Source: Alistipes sp.
GTDB lineage: Bacteria; Bacteroidota; Bacteroidia; Bacteroidales; Rikenellaceae
Reading direction: 5' to 3'
NCBI GenBank assembly: GCA_017561105.1
Contig: JAFZDR010000184.1
Location: 1 to 8,171, forward strand
Length of the DNA: 8,171 nucleotides
This document shows, piece by piece, positions 7,265 through 8,171 of this stretch. The notes beneath the pieces were generated by a model, which saw only the letters and a program-made list of their open reading frames with translations, was not told the origin of the DNA and made no database searches. Both the position numbers and the translations under genes were made by a program. The number at the start of each line of letters is the position of its first letter. Position 1 is the stretch's first letter.

Positions 7265-8171
7265 TGAAGAAAATGAAGATTATGTATAATAAAATTATAG
7301 CATTTCTGTTTTGTGTGGCGTTTGCTCTCTCGTCGTGTGTGAATGATACGATGAATGAGATTCAGACAGCCCCATCGCAGAGCGAGTCGTATGCTGCGGG
7401 CGAGGTGTTGGTGAAGTTTACCCCCGAGGTTGCAGCAATGCTCGAGGAGGCCGGTGTCGTGCGCTCTGCCGTTACACGCAGTGGCGTGAATAGCGTCGAT
7501 GAGTTGCTCGATTTGGTTGGCGGTTTCGAGATTTCGCGAGTTTTCCCTCGCGACAGCCGCCACGAGGAGCGTACCGTGCGCGATGGCTTGAACTTGTGGT
7601 ATATTGTTCGTTATAGCAACAACTACTCGGCCGAGGAGGTATCGCGTCGTTTCTCGCAGCTGGGCGAGGTGCAGAAGGTCGATATCAACCGCACTATCAA
7701 GCGTGCCAATACTCGCAAGGCAATACCGCTTTCTAAGGAGGATATGGCGCAGATGGCGCGTTCGACACGCACTTTGGCGCAGCCTTTTAACGATGAGTTG
7801 TATGCTCAGCAGTGGAACTTGGAGAACGACGGAACAATGTTCCATGGAACCGAGTTTACACACAAGGTCGATTACGAGAATGGCGATGAGAATACCAAAA
7901 AGATAAAGAGCTTGGCGGGTGCCGATGTCCAGGTTGTTGAGGCTTGGAAGAGAAGTACCGGCGACAGCTCGGTTATTGTTGCGGTCCTCGATGAGGGTAT
8001 CTATGTTGAGCACCCCGATTTGAAGGATAACATTTGGGTAAATGAGGCTGAGGTTGCCGGCAATCTCGAGGAGGATAAGGACGGCAATGGCTACAATGGC
8101 GATAAGAATGGTTATAACTTCGTGAAGGAGACCGGAAAGATCACTTGGGACGGCTACTACGATTCGGGCCA
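7264..8171 (+). CDS. Subtilisin-like (peptidase family S8) lipoprotein, N-terminal part (3' end outside window)
   Basis: The frame is open from ATG 7264 to the window end (302 codons). The ATG shares its A with the previous TAA (TAATG), so translation is probably coupled; in-frame ATGs at 7273 and 7282 are alternatives. The signal peptide ends at an LSSC lipobox with Cys25. Residues about 46-150 look like a subtilase prodomain (GEVLVKFTPEVAAML ... LNLWYIVRYSNN ... VQKVDIN). The catalytic domain is entered at FNDELYAQQWNLEND (about 175-188), a characteristic S8 entry sequence. The Asp box is VIVAVLDEGIYVEHPDL, with catalytic Asp243 in a DEG version of the usual DTG. It continues NIWVNEAEVAGN...DKDGNGYNGD..GYNFV, the typical insert after the Asp box. 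The His and Ser boxes lie beyond the window, so activity cannot be judged. It would be a surface or periplasmic endoprotease, probably feeding peptides to the SusCD importer. Confidence 0.93.
   Translation, partial: MKKMKIMYNKIIAFLFCVAFALSSCVNDTMNEIQTAPSQSESYAAGEVLVKFTPEVAAMLEEAGVVRSAVTRSGVNSVDELLDLVGGFEISRVFPRDSRHEERTVRDGLNLWYIVRYSNNYSAEEVSRRFSQLGEVQKVDINRTIKRANTRKAIPLSKEDMAQMARSTRTLAQPFNDELYAQQWNLENDGTMFHGTEFTHKVDYENGDENTKKIKSLAGADVQVVEAWKRSTGDSSVIVAVLDEGIYVEHPDLKDNIWVNEAEVAGNLEEDKDGNGYNGDKNGYNFVKETGKITWDGYYDSG

Noticed and set aside
1..8171. Genome-wide recoding of TGA as Trp or Gly
   Set aside because: Only one in-frame TGA occurs in about 2,680 codons, while Trp uses TGG throughout; a recoded genome would show many.

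Overview
The window looks like part of a Bacteroidales (phylum Bacteroidota) chromosome. The evidence is the C-terminus of a SusD/RagB protein, a run of lipoproteins each starting with a type II signal peptide and a lipobox, a BACON domain, and mostly A-rich translation starts instead of Shine-Dalgarno sites. Codon use strongly prefers GAG, AAG, TCG, TTG and CTC, which resembles Alistipes/Rikenellaceae-type genomes more than Bacteroides, but the genus cannot be fixed from this sequence alone.

All genes lie on the + strand, tightly packed, and look like one operon entered in the middle. In order: (1) 3' end of a susD-like gene, 1-534; (2) a DUF4843/DUF4984-like lipoprotein, 548-1480; (3) an unrecognised 424-residue beta-rich lipoprotein (possibly DUF5003-like), 1507-2781; (4) a large leucine-rich-repeat lipoprotein of the DUF4458 type, whose 899-residue reading frame (2833-5532) is interrupted by one in-frame TGA at 4906-4908; (5) a BACON plus leucine-rich-repeat lipoprotein, 5549-7264; (6) the 5' part of a subtilisin-like (S8) protease lipoprotein, 7264-8171, running off the window. 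Gaps between genes are 13, 26, 51 and 16 bases, and the last pair overlaps by one base (TAATG). No internal promoter, terminator, RNA gene, CRISPR array or mobile element was seen, and there is no gene-free stretch over about 50 bases.

The combined reading is an inference. An upstream SusC (outside the window) and SusD would form the outer-membrane import pedestal. The small lipoproteins (2) and (3) would be accessory subunits of that complex. The LRR proteins (4) and (5) would bind a proteinaceous or host ligand at the cell surface, and the S8 protease would cut it. This makes a protein- or peptide-foraging locus more likely than a glycan locus, as no glycoside hydrolase or polysaccharide lyase is visible. 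The most notable irregularity is the lone TGA inside an otherwise intact LRR gene.
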